A program made the position numbers and the translations under genes. DNA of 64,000 nucleotides from Rhyzopertha dominica (taxonomy: Eukaryota > Arthropoda > Insecta > Coleoptera > Bostrichidae): assembly GCA_025024175.1 (NCBI GenBank), contig QCXZ01000064.1:49311325-49375324 (forward strand), given 5' to 3'. Below the pieces are notes generated by a model. That model saw nothing but the letters and a program-made list of their open reading frames with translations, made no database searches and was not told where the DNA came from. Positions within the stretch are counted from its first letter, which is position 1. Every line of letters begins with the position of its first letter. Positions 11,831-24,079 of this stretch are shown here, piece after piece.

Positions 11831-12339
11831 AGCTCTATAAAGTTTTGTTTATGTAAAGTTTCATATCAATGTAGCAACCAAATTACAGTGATTCAAATAG
11901 TGGAGATCAACAAGAGGTACGGTGAATACAATAACATTATGAATAAACAGAAAATAGCATAAAACCGCAAAACCGAGATAAGGTTACCAGTTTCTGCAGG
12001 ACAGCTCCGATTTGCATGGCAGGTCCCAAGAGCCACGCGTTTTTTTTATTTTATCCCGCTTTTTTCCATCATCTGATATATTAAAAGCAGATTTCAAGCA
12101 TTATTAACATTAATAGAAATAAAAATATAACAGCTGGTTCTAGAAAGCAAAGGAAAATTTATAGCAACCATGTTTTGTGTTTCCTCTCGTTCAAGCGTTT
12201 GATACATTTTTTTGTTCCAGTTTATACTTATTAAGATTTATAATGATTTTGTCTTTTAAAATGTTAAAGTTAAAAAAATTAAAGGATACTTTATAGTTTG
12301 TAGATATTGTTCCAGCAGGATTGTTAAAGCTTTTATTTT
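11831..12339. other. No gene seen
   Basis: AT-rich, no motif recognised. Confidence 0.5.
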
Positions 12340-12860
12340 TGTAATAATGTTTCAGCGCTTATTCCAGCGCCTTCCTCAAACTCTTCGTTCTTATAGAATA
12401 TGTTGTTCTTGATGGGTGATGTTCTCCGCGCGTATACTTATGGTGTGATTTCTTATATACATCGCTTCAAGTATTTTTCGTTTTCCTGGTATTTATCTTA
12501 TCTTCTTTCGGTTGCGTTGAATTCTTCTTACCGTACCAGAACCTTTTGATTAAAATAACATCTGAAAAGACTAGGATTGTATTTTATTGTTTGCTGGTTT
12601 ATTGCTTGCTTTATTTGGTAATACTGCGGTATGGGTATTAATATTTACGTATTTTTGGTCTCCTTAATGCATGGTGTTTTATTAGTCTTGCTAGTGTTTC
12701 ACTTATTTAGTGAACAGATGAACAATTAAGAAACGATAAAGAGAGAGGTCTTTCATTTGTAACAGTGTAAACTGCATTTAACCTATTTTGAACGTTCTGT
12801 TTTTACTATCATTTTCACGTTTATGAGACCTGTTCGCTCTCGGGTAAAGGCGGTTTATAC
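12340..12860 (-). pseudogene. Putative PLE 3' end with hammerhead-like core
   Basis: On the minus strand, 12379 to 12349 reads UUGAGGA, one A, GGCGCU, a 6-nt loop, AGCGCU, GAAAC. This is the same layout as the other PLE ends in the window (box, one extra base, stem II, GAAA), with the first C of the box changed to U. Minus-strand sequence upstream (12860-12400) translates in broken frames to fragments such as KRKILEAMYIRN, which resembles the end of PLE GIY-YIG endonucleases ('...ExxYI...'). No complete motif of the endonuclease is visible. Assignment rests mainly on the RNA-like core. Confidence 0.35.
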
Positions 12861-13857
12861 ATGCTACCCAATTTTCTCTCGTTTTATGGTAATAGTTTAG
12901 TTTTTAGAGTTTTTCTTTATACAGTAAACGATTTCGTTACTTTATTTTCTTTTCTACTACTAGTGGCTGCGTTCGGCGTGGGTAGAAACGTCTGGTCATG
13001 TATAGGTACTGGTCTAATACAATCACCATCACATTATCCACCTGTGCAATATTGGCTAGGCATATATGTAAATTGGTAGCTTACTGTTCACATAAATAAA
13101 AGCTTAAAGCCCAGAGCACAGCTCGGTCGCGCTAAAAATGGATCAACGAATAAAAGCAATATATTTTTCATCTTAATCCTTATCCCATCAATCGTTGTCA
13201 GTCACGTATTGTAATCTCCATGGAGGTATTTCACATTCTTAAAAGTAGTTCACCACTAGTGGTGTATATTATTTGTTTGAGATTCCAGAAATTCATTAAA
13301 AGCATGTAGAATCACATGGTATTGCTATTTTAGTGCGAAAGAAGTTTTTAATTATAACAAATAGGCAACCGTAATCCCACTCCGAAGTACCGGAATACCG
13401 GAACAAAAAGAATGCTTCATAATATTGGTACTGGAGTTACATTTATTTTAGATATTAATATAATTATCTTTTATGATCGCAATTCAAGTAAAACAAGTCA
13501 ATAATTATTCATACAGCGCGCGAAACATTTTGACAGACCCCGCAGGCGTTAAAAAAAGATTGGCATGTGGCTTTTGACACCAATTCATTGTTTTAAATTG
13601 TCTTACGCTCTAAATATTTTAAATATAAAACATGTAATGCTCTTATCTCTGACCACTATCCTTGCTATATCAACGTATGCGGTTTTGTGTGTCTAACCAC
13701 TAAAATTGACATTATGAAGCATAACGGTTGGCACTGCTCGTTCGTAAACATTAAAGTTGCTAGACTCATAGAGTACCGCGATTGTTGCCATTTTTACTAC
13801 ACAGAGATCGGATTATATTCGGAGGCCATTAACTTTTTTTATAATTTTTGGCCCTGC
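12861..13857. other. No gene seen
   Basis: Only short frames (for example 12861-13079 and 13687-13884) without motifs. A CACCACTAGTGGTG palindrome lies near 13250. Confidence 0.5.
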
Positions 13858-14022
13858 CTATTTGGCAATAGGCCAGCTCATTAGTTTTATTTTGCCTTTA
13901 TTGCCAAATTACACATTTCACGTACATAAAGGGACACTCACAAACACCCATGCCCTAGGTGGGACTCAAACCCGCAGCCTCTGTGGACATGGGCAGCCGC
14001 ACTTGGCCGGGCTGTCCAGTAG
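13858..14022 (-). repeat. tRNA-derived SINE
   Basis: On the minus strand an A-box-like CGGCCAAGTGCGG (about 14002-14012) is followed about 35 nt later by a B-box-like GGGTTTGAGTCCC (13961-13973). Then comes CACCTAGGGCATGGGTGTTTG, a SINE body, and an A-rich, AATAAA-containing tail toward 13860. This is the usual arrangement of an internal RNA polymerase III promoter. The open frame at 13959-14312 partly overlaps it and is not credible as a gene. Confidence 0.6.
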
Positions 14023-14029
14023 ACATAAA

Positions 14030-14550
14030 ACATCTTTATATTGATTTTCAAACACATCCTTCCTTTCAACAGCATAAAAGTTTTGCAACTTACGTTCTTC
14101 TGTCCACGATGAATTTGAAACTAGCGGTACCCCATCTATGGATACCCCTTTTTACGCATATGCTTGTTGAGAAGCTCTGTGTCAAGACAACAGTTTGGAG
14201 TTTTGTCAGATGTAAACTTTTATTGTACATGCGAGATATCCTTGTAAATAATCGAGTATTGCAAATACGTACATTGCTCAGTGCCCTAGTCCTGAACATT
14301 AGAATTTTATAACATTCTGTATATGCCTGGATGCTTGAAATGCAACAACCTGGCGATGGAAAAATGGATGAGTATTTAAAGAAAGTTTCTGGTCCTCCGG
14401 TTTAACAGCTGTGGTGATTGGTATATTTTATAACAGCATTGCCAGACCGTTACTTCTAAAAGCTATTACCATGAACGCTCTTACTACCAGGTTTTGTAGT
14501 CCGGATAGAAACAACAGTAATATTTAATCAGTAAATGCAGCATATTTATG
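14030..14550. other. No gene seen
   Basis: Overlapping frames on both strands at 14090-14312 show no motif. Confidence 0.5.
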
Positions 14551-14584
14551 ATACGATCCCCGAACTCTATAAAATATGGAACAT

Positions 14585-17535
14585 AAAAAGCCTCTCAAAT
14601 CTATTTCCAATTGAAATCTGCGCAGTTTCTTGAGACGCTTGCGCTTTCCATTATTTCAGAACAGTCAATGTCATTTGCGATGCCAGGTATTCAGTTATCA
14701 AGCTGTTTTTTTCTAGATTAAGTTGCACTGTTTACATTTCTACATTTACCGTAACGTCAGCTGTTCGCGTCGTTGCTTGATCTAACATTTTGACATTGAC
14801 AGGGTGACATGAACACCGCGGAGGTTAATTGTGGAGGAACAGCTTGCCATGACAACTGGCTGCCAAATCTGTCGATACCGCTTAATTTGTTTAAAAACCA
14901 ACAGATGTCACTTGGAACTTTAGTGAGGTTTTTCGTGGCGCGCTTGATTTGATTGTAATTATCATCTGACCATGCATTTTACTCCGTGGATCCATTTTGT
15001 AACTGTCACCGTGACATGTCATATTGTAATTATTGCGAAATACAAATAACAATTACATTGATTATCACCAAATACAATAATACCGCCGTGCACTTGTACA
15101 GTAGCTTATTGCCTTAATTCTACTAGATGTACTGAACAGAGTAGGTAGGTAATTGATTTGGATTTTGGTTGTGGGATTTATATTATCTTGATACTAAGAA
15201 TAGAAATCGGCCCATTGCTAGTAGAACCGTTGAGTGAAGAAATTTCTTCACTCAAAGCTAGAATGAACAGGAGGACATGGTAGCCAAGTTATTGTTATTG
15301 TCGGTTATGGTTCCAGGAAGCTTGAACATGACAAGCAAATGGTACATGGTTGGAGGCGAATCTCAGAGCACCAAAATCATAAGGTTCTTGGTTCTAAGGG
15401 CGCTTGCAGACGTGGAAAACCTGTTATTGGGATGCAGACTGCTTAACGCCAAACACCAAATTTTGACCTTTTTTCATACCTTCCTAATCTAGTTTACTAC
15501 CTGACTGAAAGTGATGCAAAGAACGAGCACAGTAGAAATAGGCACGGCATCAGATACCGAATCTGTGTAAGAAGGTACCGTGGTATTTCTTTTGCAATAT
15601 AATTAAATTCAGCAGCTGTTAGTCTTTTTTTTTTACTGAAAATTCATCACGCAGGTACCTCCACAGTTAACCATTAGGAATTCTGTTGCAGATTTTACTG
15701 GAAATATCTATAATTTTTAGGTAACTGAAAACAATTGAGTTAATTTGTATGGGTAAGAATAATTTTTTTAAATGGGGTATCTTTGTCTAATGATTTAACA
15801 AAACTGTTCTCATTTTGCAAAAAAATACCTACCTTTTACCTTCGTGTCAGACTGCTAGACATTCTAATTTACAATAATGTATTTTAAAATTTACAATTAA
15901 TTATTAAGTAAATATTGGATATACTGTTATTGGATTAGATAATGTAAATCGTCATTCTGCTGTGCTTGTTATTATTGCCGTTTTGAGTTTATCCTCATTT
16001 AAACACACGAGGCGATCGGCGGCCCACAAAGACATGTTTGTTTAGTTTTACAGCAAACGTGGTTTTGCGTATTACTATTAAGAGCATGTTAATTTGTTAC
16101 AAAAAATGACTACATAATGAACTTAAAAAAATGGTCAACTTTACTATACATATATATAATATAGATATTTATAGAAAATGAACGAAAAAGTTACCAAATG
16201 TAGTAATTATTACAAAAACAGCAAATATCGGGTTTTACACCCTTGATACACCAATAGATTAGATTTTTATTTGTCCAAAGAAAAGTATAATACATTTTGC
16301 AGGACACGTCACAATGCCATCAATGAATACATATATCACAGTACAANAAAATACAAAATTACATCCACATTGACATTTATTATATTCTATCACTCAATTA
16401 ACAAGCATTTTTGCTGATCTAAAAGTAAAAAGTCTTTATATTCCACAATAGAGTAAAACACATTATCTATCATTAAAGCTTTCATACAATTTTTAAACTT
16501 CTTACATTTATCTTTTTTATTTCATTTGGCACGATATTGTATAGCTAGATTTCCAGATAGTTGGGACTACTCAATAATTCTCTTTGTTGTCAGCCTAATT
16601 TTGATGTAGACTCTTATTAGGCTGTAGCTAACAGTCCAGTTCACTGTTGAAACATGCGAAGTACAACTGAAAAAAATATTTAGTGGTCATAGTCTTCAGT
16701 TTATTATAAGTTTATTGTTTCTTTTTAAACACTATTGAAGAAACAAAAAAGTAAAGCAATTTTTAATTACACCCGTAATCTTCGTCAAAGCTAATCACCA
16801 ACATAAATTGTCAGACAACTTTAAACAAAATTTTGTATTGTATTTGACAAATATTACAGATTTACCTAACTAATACAATAAGCTTGTTATACTTATAAGG
16901 ACATAACTTATCCTTGTCTTTTTCAACAGCTTTAATATGTTTATATATAGGTACACCATCTTAAGGTACATATACATCTCTGACATTATGTTAAATAGCC
17001 GTATATTATGCTGTATGCAATGATTACTAGAATCACGGAACTTGAAAATAAATGGGACAAATTTCTGAAACTTTATACCCATGTAATTGACTTGTTCATT
17101 TACATTTCATACTGACCCATTTAGTATTTAATATTTATCACTGCTACTAGAGGTAACAAAACTTGTGAAATAATACATTCGCTCATATTACTGACTACAA
17201 ACATAGCTGTCTGAAAGAAATTTTATTACAATCTTTCATCAACTTACTAAGTAGATAAACTATGTATTTAATACAAAAGTGAAATTCGAAATTTGTCCAT
17301 CAGAATAAAGATGTTACAGAGTACCTACATGTGCATGATAAAACGAAATGAAGATAATACAATATATGTACAACAATAAGCAGCATGTGATGAGTACTTG
17401 ACCACTTGACCACAGAACATCTTAGAAGGCAACCCACAATGCTTGTGTTCGGAACAGTACTTAGCACCTCTCGTGGCCGTCCCCCTTAACTAAATGAAAT
17501 AAAGGCAGGCTCTTAAATAAGATATATTATGGTGA
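14585..17535. other. Long AT-rich non-coding stretch
   Basis: No coding motif. 14750-15020 contains several TGACAT/GACATG-type motifs and a segment resembling (inverted) sequence near 26995-27050. 15900-17500 is very AT-rich. If the inverted repeats at 14551 and 19541 are real termini, this is the 3' part of that element or later insertions. Confidence 0.4.
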
Positions 17536-17539
17536 TCAC

Positions 17540-19215
17540 AAAAGATAATTATTGCCTGAATTCATTGTAAATGAGCATATCCGATATTTTATTGGGTTTT
17601 GCAGGCATAATGCATAAGGCTCTATTCCACTGTGAAAAGCATCTCTTTTGCTATCTGTAATTAAGTGTCTAATTGATTTCATGTTTGTTGCACCCTCGTC
17701 ACATATGCTAGCTACTATCACAAATCCTTTCTCATGCACCTGACACACAATATTTTTAAACTGTCTCAGCAATGTCTTATGAAGTTTAAATTGATTTGCA
17801 AAATCTATATCCAAGTGATTGTTTCCAAGTATTCTCTTGTGATACAATCTGTAACATCCACACTAATATACGATCAGCTACGTCATTCTTTCTACCAAAA
17901 CTATTATCTACATAGTCACATACCATATCCTCATATTTCGAAAAATAAAGTCCAGACTGTAGACATTTCATCAAAAATTAAAATACAGTACTTGTACGCT
18001 GGATCTTTAATTTGTGAAATACGAAACCGCATATATTCAAGGACGGCTTTGCAGATTCCAGTTTTGATTGGGATATGACGAATAATCTTCTGAAGCATTT
18101 CGCTACTTGGTAAGTAAAATAATTTCGATAGATATCTGTATGTTTTCGGATTTTGAATAAATAAAGCTAGAGCAAAAATTTGGTCTTACACTGTATAGGT
18201 CTATGGTATTTTTGTTTTCCAATATATTTAATCTGTGACCAAAAAAATTCTTCACTACTTCATTCAAATTGTGTTCTTGACAAAAACCATCCTTGATGTA
18301 TTTCTCAGTAAAATGCAAACGACTCTAAATTTACATTCCGAATGTTAATTATTCTTACTTGCCTTTTTAAATCAAGTACGTTTTCGTAAAACTTTTTAGC
18401 TTTCAGTTTAGTACGATGTTCCATGCCCAAAAGTTTCTGTAAATGTCCAATTATATATTAAATCAAGTAACTATTATATACTATAAACAAATGTTAATAT
18501 ATGCTATATAAGTAAATTTTTATTTAAAAAAAATAAATAATTGTGTTTATTTGTGTAATATTTACATATAAAATATATACTCACTTTTTTTAATGGGTGT
18601 AATTGTTTTTTCTAGGACATAAATAGCTTACTGACTCTTTCCTTGTTTGAAGCTGTCTTTCCTTCGAAGATGATGGATGGATATGAGTGTCACCTTGAAC
18701 GGAATCAGTTAAGACAAAAATGAAAAACAAATTATTAGTTTTTGCTTACAACTTTTTGCTGGACCAGCCAGTCTTAAAGTAGGTTGCGAAAATGCTGATG
18801 TAGGACCTGGAAGATTTTCGGAATCTTCCTCATGTGTAGGAAGAATTGTATGAATCTCCTCAAGACTAGGCGTAGCTACGATAATCTCATGAGTAGGAAT
18901 AACTGCAACTTCTTAAATATGTACTTACAAGGTAAAAATAAGCTAGGAATAGCCGTGAATGATAATCTATTGTTTGCAGTTCGATAAGTCGATGAAAAAT
19001 GTTTTCGACAATCCTCTTGGTATTGAACTCCTGTTTATTCATTTTTTCAATTTCTGGNTCGCCAGTTGCTCTTACCCATTGCAGCAATCTTTGTGAATTA
19101 TTATCGGAAATTTGTGTAAAACTTCCGTTCTGGCTTCGCTTTCACGTCCCACCACATACTGCCACGCATTTGCACTTGACACATAACTGTCGTCAGCAGG
19201 AAAAGGCGCACTGTC
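17540..19215 (-). pseudogene. P-element-like transposase relic (THAP plus RNase H-like parts)
   Basis: Minus-strand pieces follow the order of P/THAP9-type transposases. Near 19090 a degraded THAP end reads QRLLQWVRATG, carrying the conserved Trp of the zinc-binding THAP DNA-binding domain; the Cys-rich start upstream is out of frame. 18318-18103 holds FFGHRLNILENKNTID and a helix-rich piece like the 'SxKxYRYLR' segment. 18090-17990 reads ICKAVLEYMRFRI and then ILIFDEMS, the family's first catalytic Asp block. 17786-17974 continues it. 17847-17536 gives EKGFVIVASICDEGATN, matching the 'GFxVVxxxCDMGxTN' second Asp block. Multiple frameshifts and stops make it a pseudogene. The C-terminal third is not recognisable below 17540. 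Confidence 0.75.
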
Positions 19216-19559
19216 ACTAACGTTATCAGTTTTGAAGTTGCGAATTTCGATCTAGTGAGGCAAGAAAAACCTCACTAACGATTTGAGACCATCTTTTGGA
19301 CAACTACTGAACTACCCCGCGGCAACACGTTTTGGCAGCTAAAATGTTTGGCGGGAACGCCAAAGCTGGTGGTCCACATTATACGTCCGCGTGAACACCA
19401 AAATATCTGACACCCCACAGTCTGCTACGCAGCTGCGCATGCCTACGAAGAAATAAGGATTGTTCTAAAGGGAACATTTATTTTAATGCCACATGCCTAC
19501 TCTCTGATGTTCCACATTTTATAGAGTTCGGTGGATACGATGGGCATATCGCCCGATCT

Positions 19560-20435
19560 TCTCTCATAACGTCAATGCTGCCTTATGTCTAGTGTCAATC
19601 GAAAGTCGCCATTTTTACTCCGAAATGTTTGAAATAGTAGCACAACCAATTGCGGTACTCTATAAATCTAGGGACTGCGGTAACAACAGGCATTAGATGT
19701 ACTTATAAATATCGTACCCGTATTGCTACCCTTATTTCACATCCTCTTGCAGAATAACAACTGCTTCGGCACAATCTATCAATACGTTAGACACTAATAA
19801 AGCTATTGAGAACTAAAAAAACATGGTGACTTCATTTCACTGAATAAATAAAAAATCAAACATTGCAGCTGATGACCTTTTTAGCTAGCGATAGAAGCTT
19901 TGTAATTAAAAAAAAACAATAATATAAACTAAAAACCAAAATTCTGGTTAGGTAGTTACAATATATTAAAAGAACGGATAACCCATTCTTTTTTTCTCCT
20001 GAGTGTAGTTATACATATATTGTAGTACCTCTGTGGGCTTGTCATGCGCAAGAACATGACAAAAGGAAAATCACGTGACAACCAGCTACATTCCTGGTTT
20101 TGACCAAGCAAAATAGCTGTAATATTATAGGTATAAAAATCACGAATGTAACCTGATCGGTCCATCAATAATTTAAATAATAGGGTGGTTGTTAGAAATA
20201 TGAGTCGTGTATTATTTAAACGTTAGCACACCACATATAATAATATCATTAAGGACGAGATCGCCATTGCACGTCGAGTTTGCATTTCCGGTACCAAAGT
20301 TACATTACTACAAATATCCTACGGATCAAAGTTATCTTGACAGTTTGATGTATAGACACAGAATTTGAAGTTCAGGCAAGCAACTTAAACTCACGTCACC
20401 TGCAATCCCGATTTCCAACTTGCCCATATTAAGTT
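19560..20435. other. No gene seen
   Basis: Short frames only; no repeat or RNA structure recognised. Confidence 0.5.
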
Positions 20436-20439
20436 CTCC

Positions 20440-20870
20440 ACATTTCGAACTTCATCCCCTTTCACATCTACGCCCTTGCCCCGACCGGGGATAACCCTAC
20501 GCGGCGTGCGTGAGTCAAATGAAAGACGATCCCTATCGGATCGAACTCGTATTAAGTTCGTGGGAGTCCCTCAGCTCCCCAGGTAATCCTGCCCGTACAT
20601 AGTTTGCACGTTGGGCGCGGGGGGCTGCCATAAACAACCCGAATAACTAATGAAGTTTGTTCTGGACTCGGGGGAGCCTCGCGTTCTTTGCAGGCGGGAT
20701 GCCGGTGTCTTAAAGGCATTATCGATGGGGTGGATGCTGCAGGTACGATGGGGGTGCGAATTGAGGGAAATAATGATGCATTATGTAGTATACAAGCATC
20801 AGATGAACACAAGGTGATGGCCTTTCGGGCTGCACTTGTGTTAAGAGAGTGTGAGGGGTGAATACTAATG
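20440..20870. other. GC- and CpG-rich island, identity unknown
   Basis: Sharply GC-richer than its surroundings and rich in CpG, with an 86-codon minus-strand frame at 20552-20812 that is rich in Pro, Arg and Cys. I see no domain motif and no clear splice sites. Candidates are a TE 5' untranslated or gag-like region, a recently inserted foreign fragment, or a host exon or promoter. Confidence 0.4.
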
Positions 20871-21654
20871 CTAAGGAGAGAACTCTGATTGATGATATCC
20901 GCTTGGATCAGAGGATCTCCAAGAGAATGTTAGAAGCACGGACGTGGTGCCCAAAAATAACATACACCCATCTCCGTAATTTGCCAAATTTCATTAATTT
21001 TCCATGAGATTACCACAGGACCTCCAAAAAAGAACGCAACTGCCGCAAAGCCGTCAATAAAATGAATGTTAATAGGTTAAATTAAGAAGTGACACATTAC
21101 ACGTTTAAAAAAAATAGTTTTGCAGCTTTCTAGCCATTCAGTCAGAATTTAACCTTGTAGCTCTTATTCACCTGGAATACCAGCCGCAGTAGGAACTGAG
21201 AAGAGCCTACGGAAAGGTCGTTTATAATTTTTATTTTAAACCCCTCTACCAACGTGTAGAGCAATATTTTCACAATTCCAATAATATTATTACTTTTCCA
21301 TAGTTGGGTGGCATACTGTAATACAACTATTTATACCGTATTGCAAACTACATCATAATATTATACGCCACTTGAAAGATTTTTTACTTATCATATAATA
21401 GGTATGTTTTCTATAGTACAGTGTTCATACATGGGTAATGCCAGCGCAACCTACCCATCACAGATCACGTCCAAGGACACCCATTAAACTAAATCGAATT
21501 TTTTGCATCTTTAGGTACCGCGGCTGCATGTCCAGCACACTCCCCAATCCAAATTTAACATGCACCTTCATACTCAGCACCAAAATTCACATTCAACGAC
21601 ACCCACGAAGCAATATATCAAATTTTGTATTAAAATTGACATTTTTATCCAAGG
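20871..21654. other. No gene seen
   Basis: AT-rich, no motif; the 73-codon frame at 21438-21659 is low-complexity in character. Confidence 0.5.
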
Positions 21655-21745
21655 GATAGCCGACTAGTTAAAGCACGCTTGCAGACCATAAACTACAATC
21701 TATCGAAAACCCGAGGTCAATCCGACGCTTAGGAGCCAAGACTTA
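21655..21745 (+). repeat. tRNA-derived SINE head
   Basis: GGGATAGCCGACTAGTTAAAG resembles a tRNA-Leu/Ser-type A box, and GAGGTCAATCC about 45 nt later a decayed B box (expected GGTTCGAATCC). The intervening CAGACCATAAACTAC matches the layout of insect tRNA-related SINEs. The B box has lost its TTCG. Confidence 0.45.
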
Positions 21746-22523
21746 AATGTCCCGGGGAACAAACGGGCAAAAGCTTGCGCTTAAAAGTATATTCGGGCGA
21801 TTTAAAGTGTAGACTCGTTTTGTAATAAGAAAATTAACATTAATTAGTACGTTTCCTTTTGTTTCTTTCTTTTTTAAAGTTTGTTGAACGTTTTGCTCAC
21901 TTAAAAAACAAAAGGCGTTATTCTGGGAGCCTTGATTTCAAACTGTTAATCAACACGTAGCGATCGGTCCTTTGCAAAACTTCTTTTCATAAATCTTGCA
22001 CGGTACACTCTAACAATGATTTAAAGTAATGCCATATCGCACGTTCTGTAGTTCTATGTCATCTGCAATAGACCTAAACTACAGTGACGAGCTACAACAA
22101 TAGTAAAACAGATATCAACAGAGAGCAGAAAAGGAAATAGACTTGCAAGTTATAGGTATAAAAATTGGTCAATTGGCGCTATACAACAGCTGTAATCCGA
22201 AGTAACGCGCAAGTCTATTTTAGACAAAAACCTGAATTTTATTTTCGTAATTTATTGTTATTTTGGATCAGTCAGTCAGTAGATCAAATAAAGAATCAGA
22301 GTACAGATTGAATGAAGACATTATTTTACGGAGTTATGTTAAACACATATTATACGATACAGATACTAAAGCAAAGTTTCTGTACTTTATTACTTTTTTT
22401 ACTTTTATTAAGAGGGGCGTTTACCTAGGGCGAATCGGGTCATTTTAAGCACCTACCGTTTTACATTTTACCGAGTTATTCGAAACTTTTTCGAAGTGAA
22501 ATTTCGACAAGGCAATGACAAAA

Positions 22524-22683
22524 GATGTAGCTACAACGTAGAGTTCGAGTTTTTTCTGAATTTGGTACGGTAATGTAAATATTTGTTGTTATATTTTGCT
22601 TAAAAATGCGTATTTTTGGCGAGTTATATCTCGAAAACTAAAGTACATAAACGAAAAATTCGAACTCCACGTTGTAGCTACAT
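22524..22683. repeat. 160-bp hairpin repeat
   Basis: ATGTAGCTACAACGT (from about 22524) is repeated in inverted form near 22669-22683. Arms of about 25-30 bp extend through (A)GAGTTCGAG. The loop includes GGCGAGTTATATCTCGAAAA. Probably a small MITE. Confidence 0.65.
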
Positions 22684-22734
22684 ATTTCTTTGTACACTAC
22701 CAAAAACATGAGCACGATAAATAAGTAAAAACAT

Positions 22735-23000
22735 TCAAAAAATCTAAAACCGCAATCCCTTTCGCACGAGTCCGTCAAGAGAGCGGAATGCGAATGCCCA
22801 TCCCCACCAGATCCGTCGCATGGTATCCAGAGAACAGTGAGGCTAAGATGCAAACCTGTCGGGAATGATCGTGCGGTATACGATTTATTCCGATATGACC
22901 GGATTTCTAAGCTTTTATGTCCAAATACACGTGACAAGTTTAATGTTAAAAGCTCTTTCACATTAATTTACTGTCTGCCGAAGCGATGGGGAGGCGAAAT
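22735..23000. other. GC-richer island
   Basis: Locally elevated GC and CpG with overlapping frames on both strands (22638-22961 minus, 22837-23055 plus), neither of which carries a motif. A possible conserved non-coding element of the host gene. Confidence 0.25.
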
Positions 23001-23983
23001 GAAAATTATTATAAAAGTTCCTCCAAAAATCATAGTCGACATGCAGTTAGAATGAAATGTTATATAGTTCATATTTACAGAAATAAATGGGTTATTCCAT
23101 ATTTTGAATAACCTGGTATAATATCATAGTAAGTTACTAATATCATGCTTACTTTTTTATGTACACGCTACAGTCAGCAATTTTCCGAATATTAGTTTAG
23201 CCCGTCTGATCTTTGCCTAATTTCAACCTAACGGCTACCCTCTTACGTCCCATGTCCCGCTGGTAACATGGGTTGCATAGTTTACATTTTGCCCGATCGC
23301 TCCAAGTAAATGCCCCTCTTAATTCCCTTCACTAAACAGATTTGCAGTTAGGACCTGATTATTTCTTTGATAAAAAAATGTTAGATATAAGTATTTATCT
23401 TGTACGTCTAAAGTAATTGAAACAAAAATGTTTATTTGTTGGTAGTCAGTGTGATATCTGCGTTCAATACAATATATTCCTCATAATACTTACTACACCT
23501 GTTAAACAATAGTTATTGTATGCTATATGTAATTATCCTCAATAATAACGAGTATTTATAAGCTGCGCTATTGCTTTAAATTTTCATTTATTCATTTATC
23601 GTTTGCTACTTTTGTTGCTGCAGTAGGTTCTGACTGAAAGTAGAAAAAGAACTTTGTTGGGCAATATTTCAATGTTTTGAGGTCAATTTTAAATATGTGA
23701 AGCAAAAAAATTAAAAATTGTATGCAAACTGTTGATGCAACAATACGTCACAACAAATAATAGAAATAGATAAATAANATAAGGCAATACAGTGGGTTGG
23801 GCTAAAAATGCATTAAATCCAGTTAGAAATCCATATATGTGGCAACGTTGTCGATGCGAAAGTTTCTGATTACACCCGTTGTAGGGCGCTACTGTAGTTA
23901 TCAAAAAAAGTGACAGGCTTGCTAATCTATGTACATACCTCCTTTATATATGATCATCAGGCACTTTACTAGTATATTATTTG

Positions 23984-24073
23984 ATGTCATGCTGTCTGCT
24001 CGAGACCTAAAGTAGCAGCGAGGNAGATCTGTCTGTAATTGGTTGTGGTGCAGACAGCATAGCATAGACATTT
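23984..24073. mobile_element. MITE copy (ATGTC...GCTGTCTGC family), short
   Basis: A left arm ATGTCATGCTGTCTGCT and right arm GTGCAGACAGCATAGCAT face each other. The internal TCTGTCTGTAATTGGTTG matches the second copy at 46526-46696. The left arm lacks about six bases relative to that copy. Confidence 0.65.
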
Positions 24074-24079
24074 ATTNGA

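Larger units (their letters stand above)
14551..19541. mobile_element. Candidate P-like transposon bounded by 34-bp inverted repeats
   Basis: 14551-14584 (containing CGAACTCTATAAAAT) and 19507-19541 (containing its complement ATTTTATAGAGTTCG) match as inverted repeats over about 34 bp with a few mismatches. Their outer and inner ends are in consistent orientation. The P-element-like transposase relic at 17540-19215 lies between them, with its 5' end about 300 bp from the right repeat. P elements have ~31-bp terminal repeats and 8-bp target duplications; no duplication could be confirmed. The two repeats could also be unrelated copies of a small repeat. Confidence 0.4.

Noticed and set aside
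13959..14312. 117-codon plus-strand frame
   Set aside because: Starts inside a tRNA-derived SINE and has no motif or splice support.
18999..19220. 73-codon plus-strand frame with His/Cys residues
   Set aside because: Antisense to the THAP end of the P-like transposase relic.
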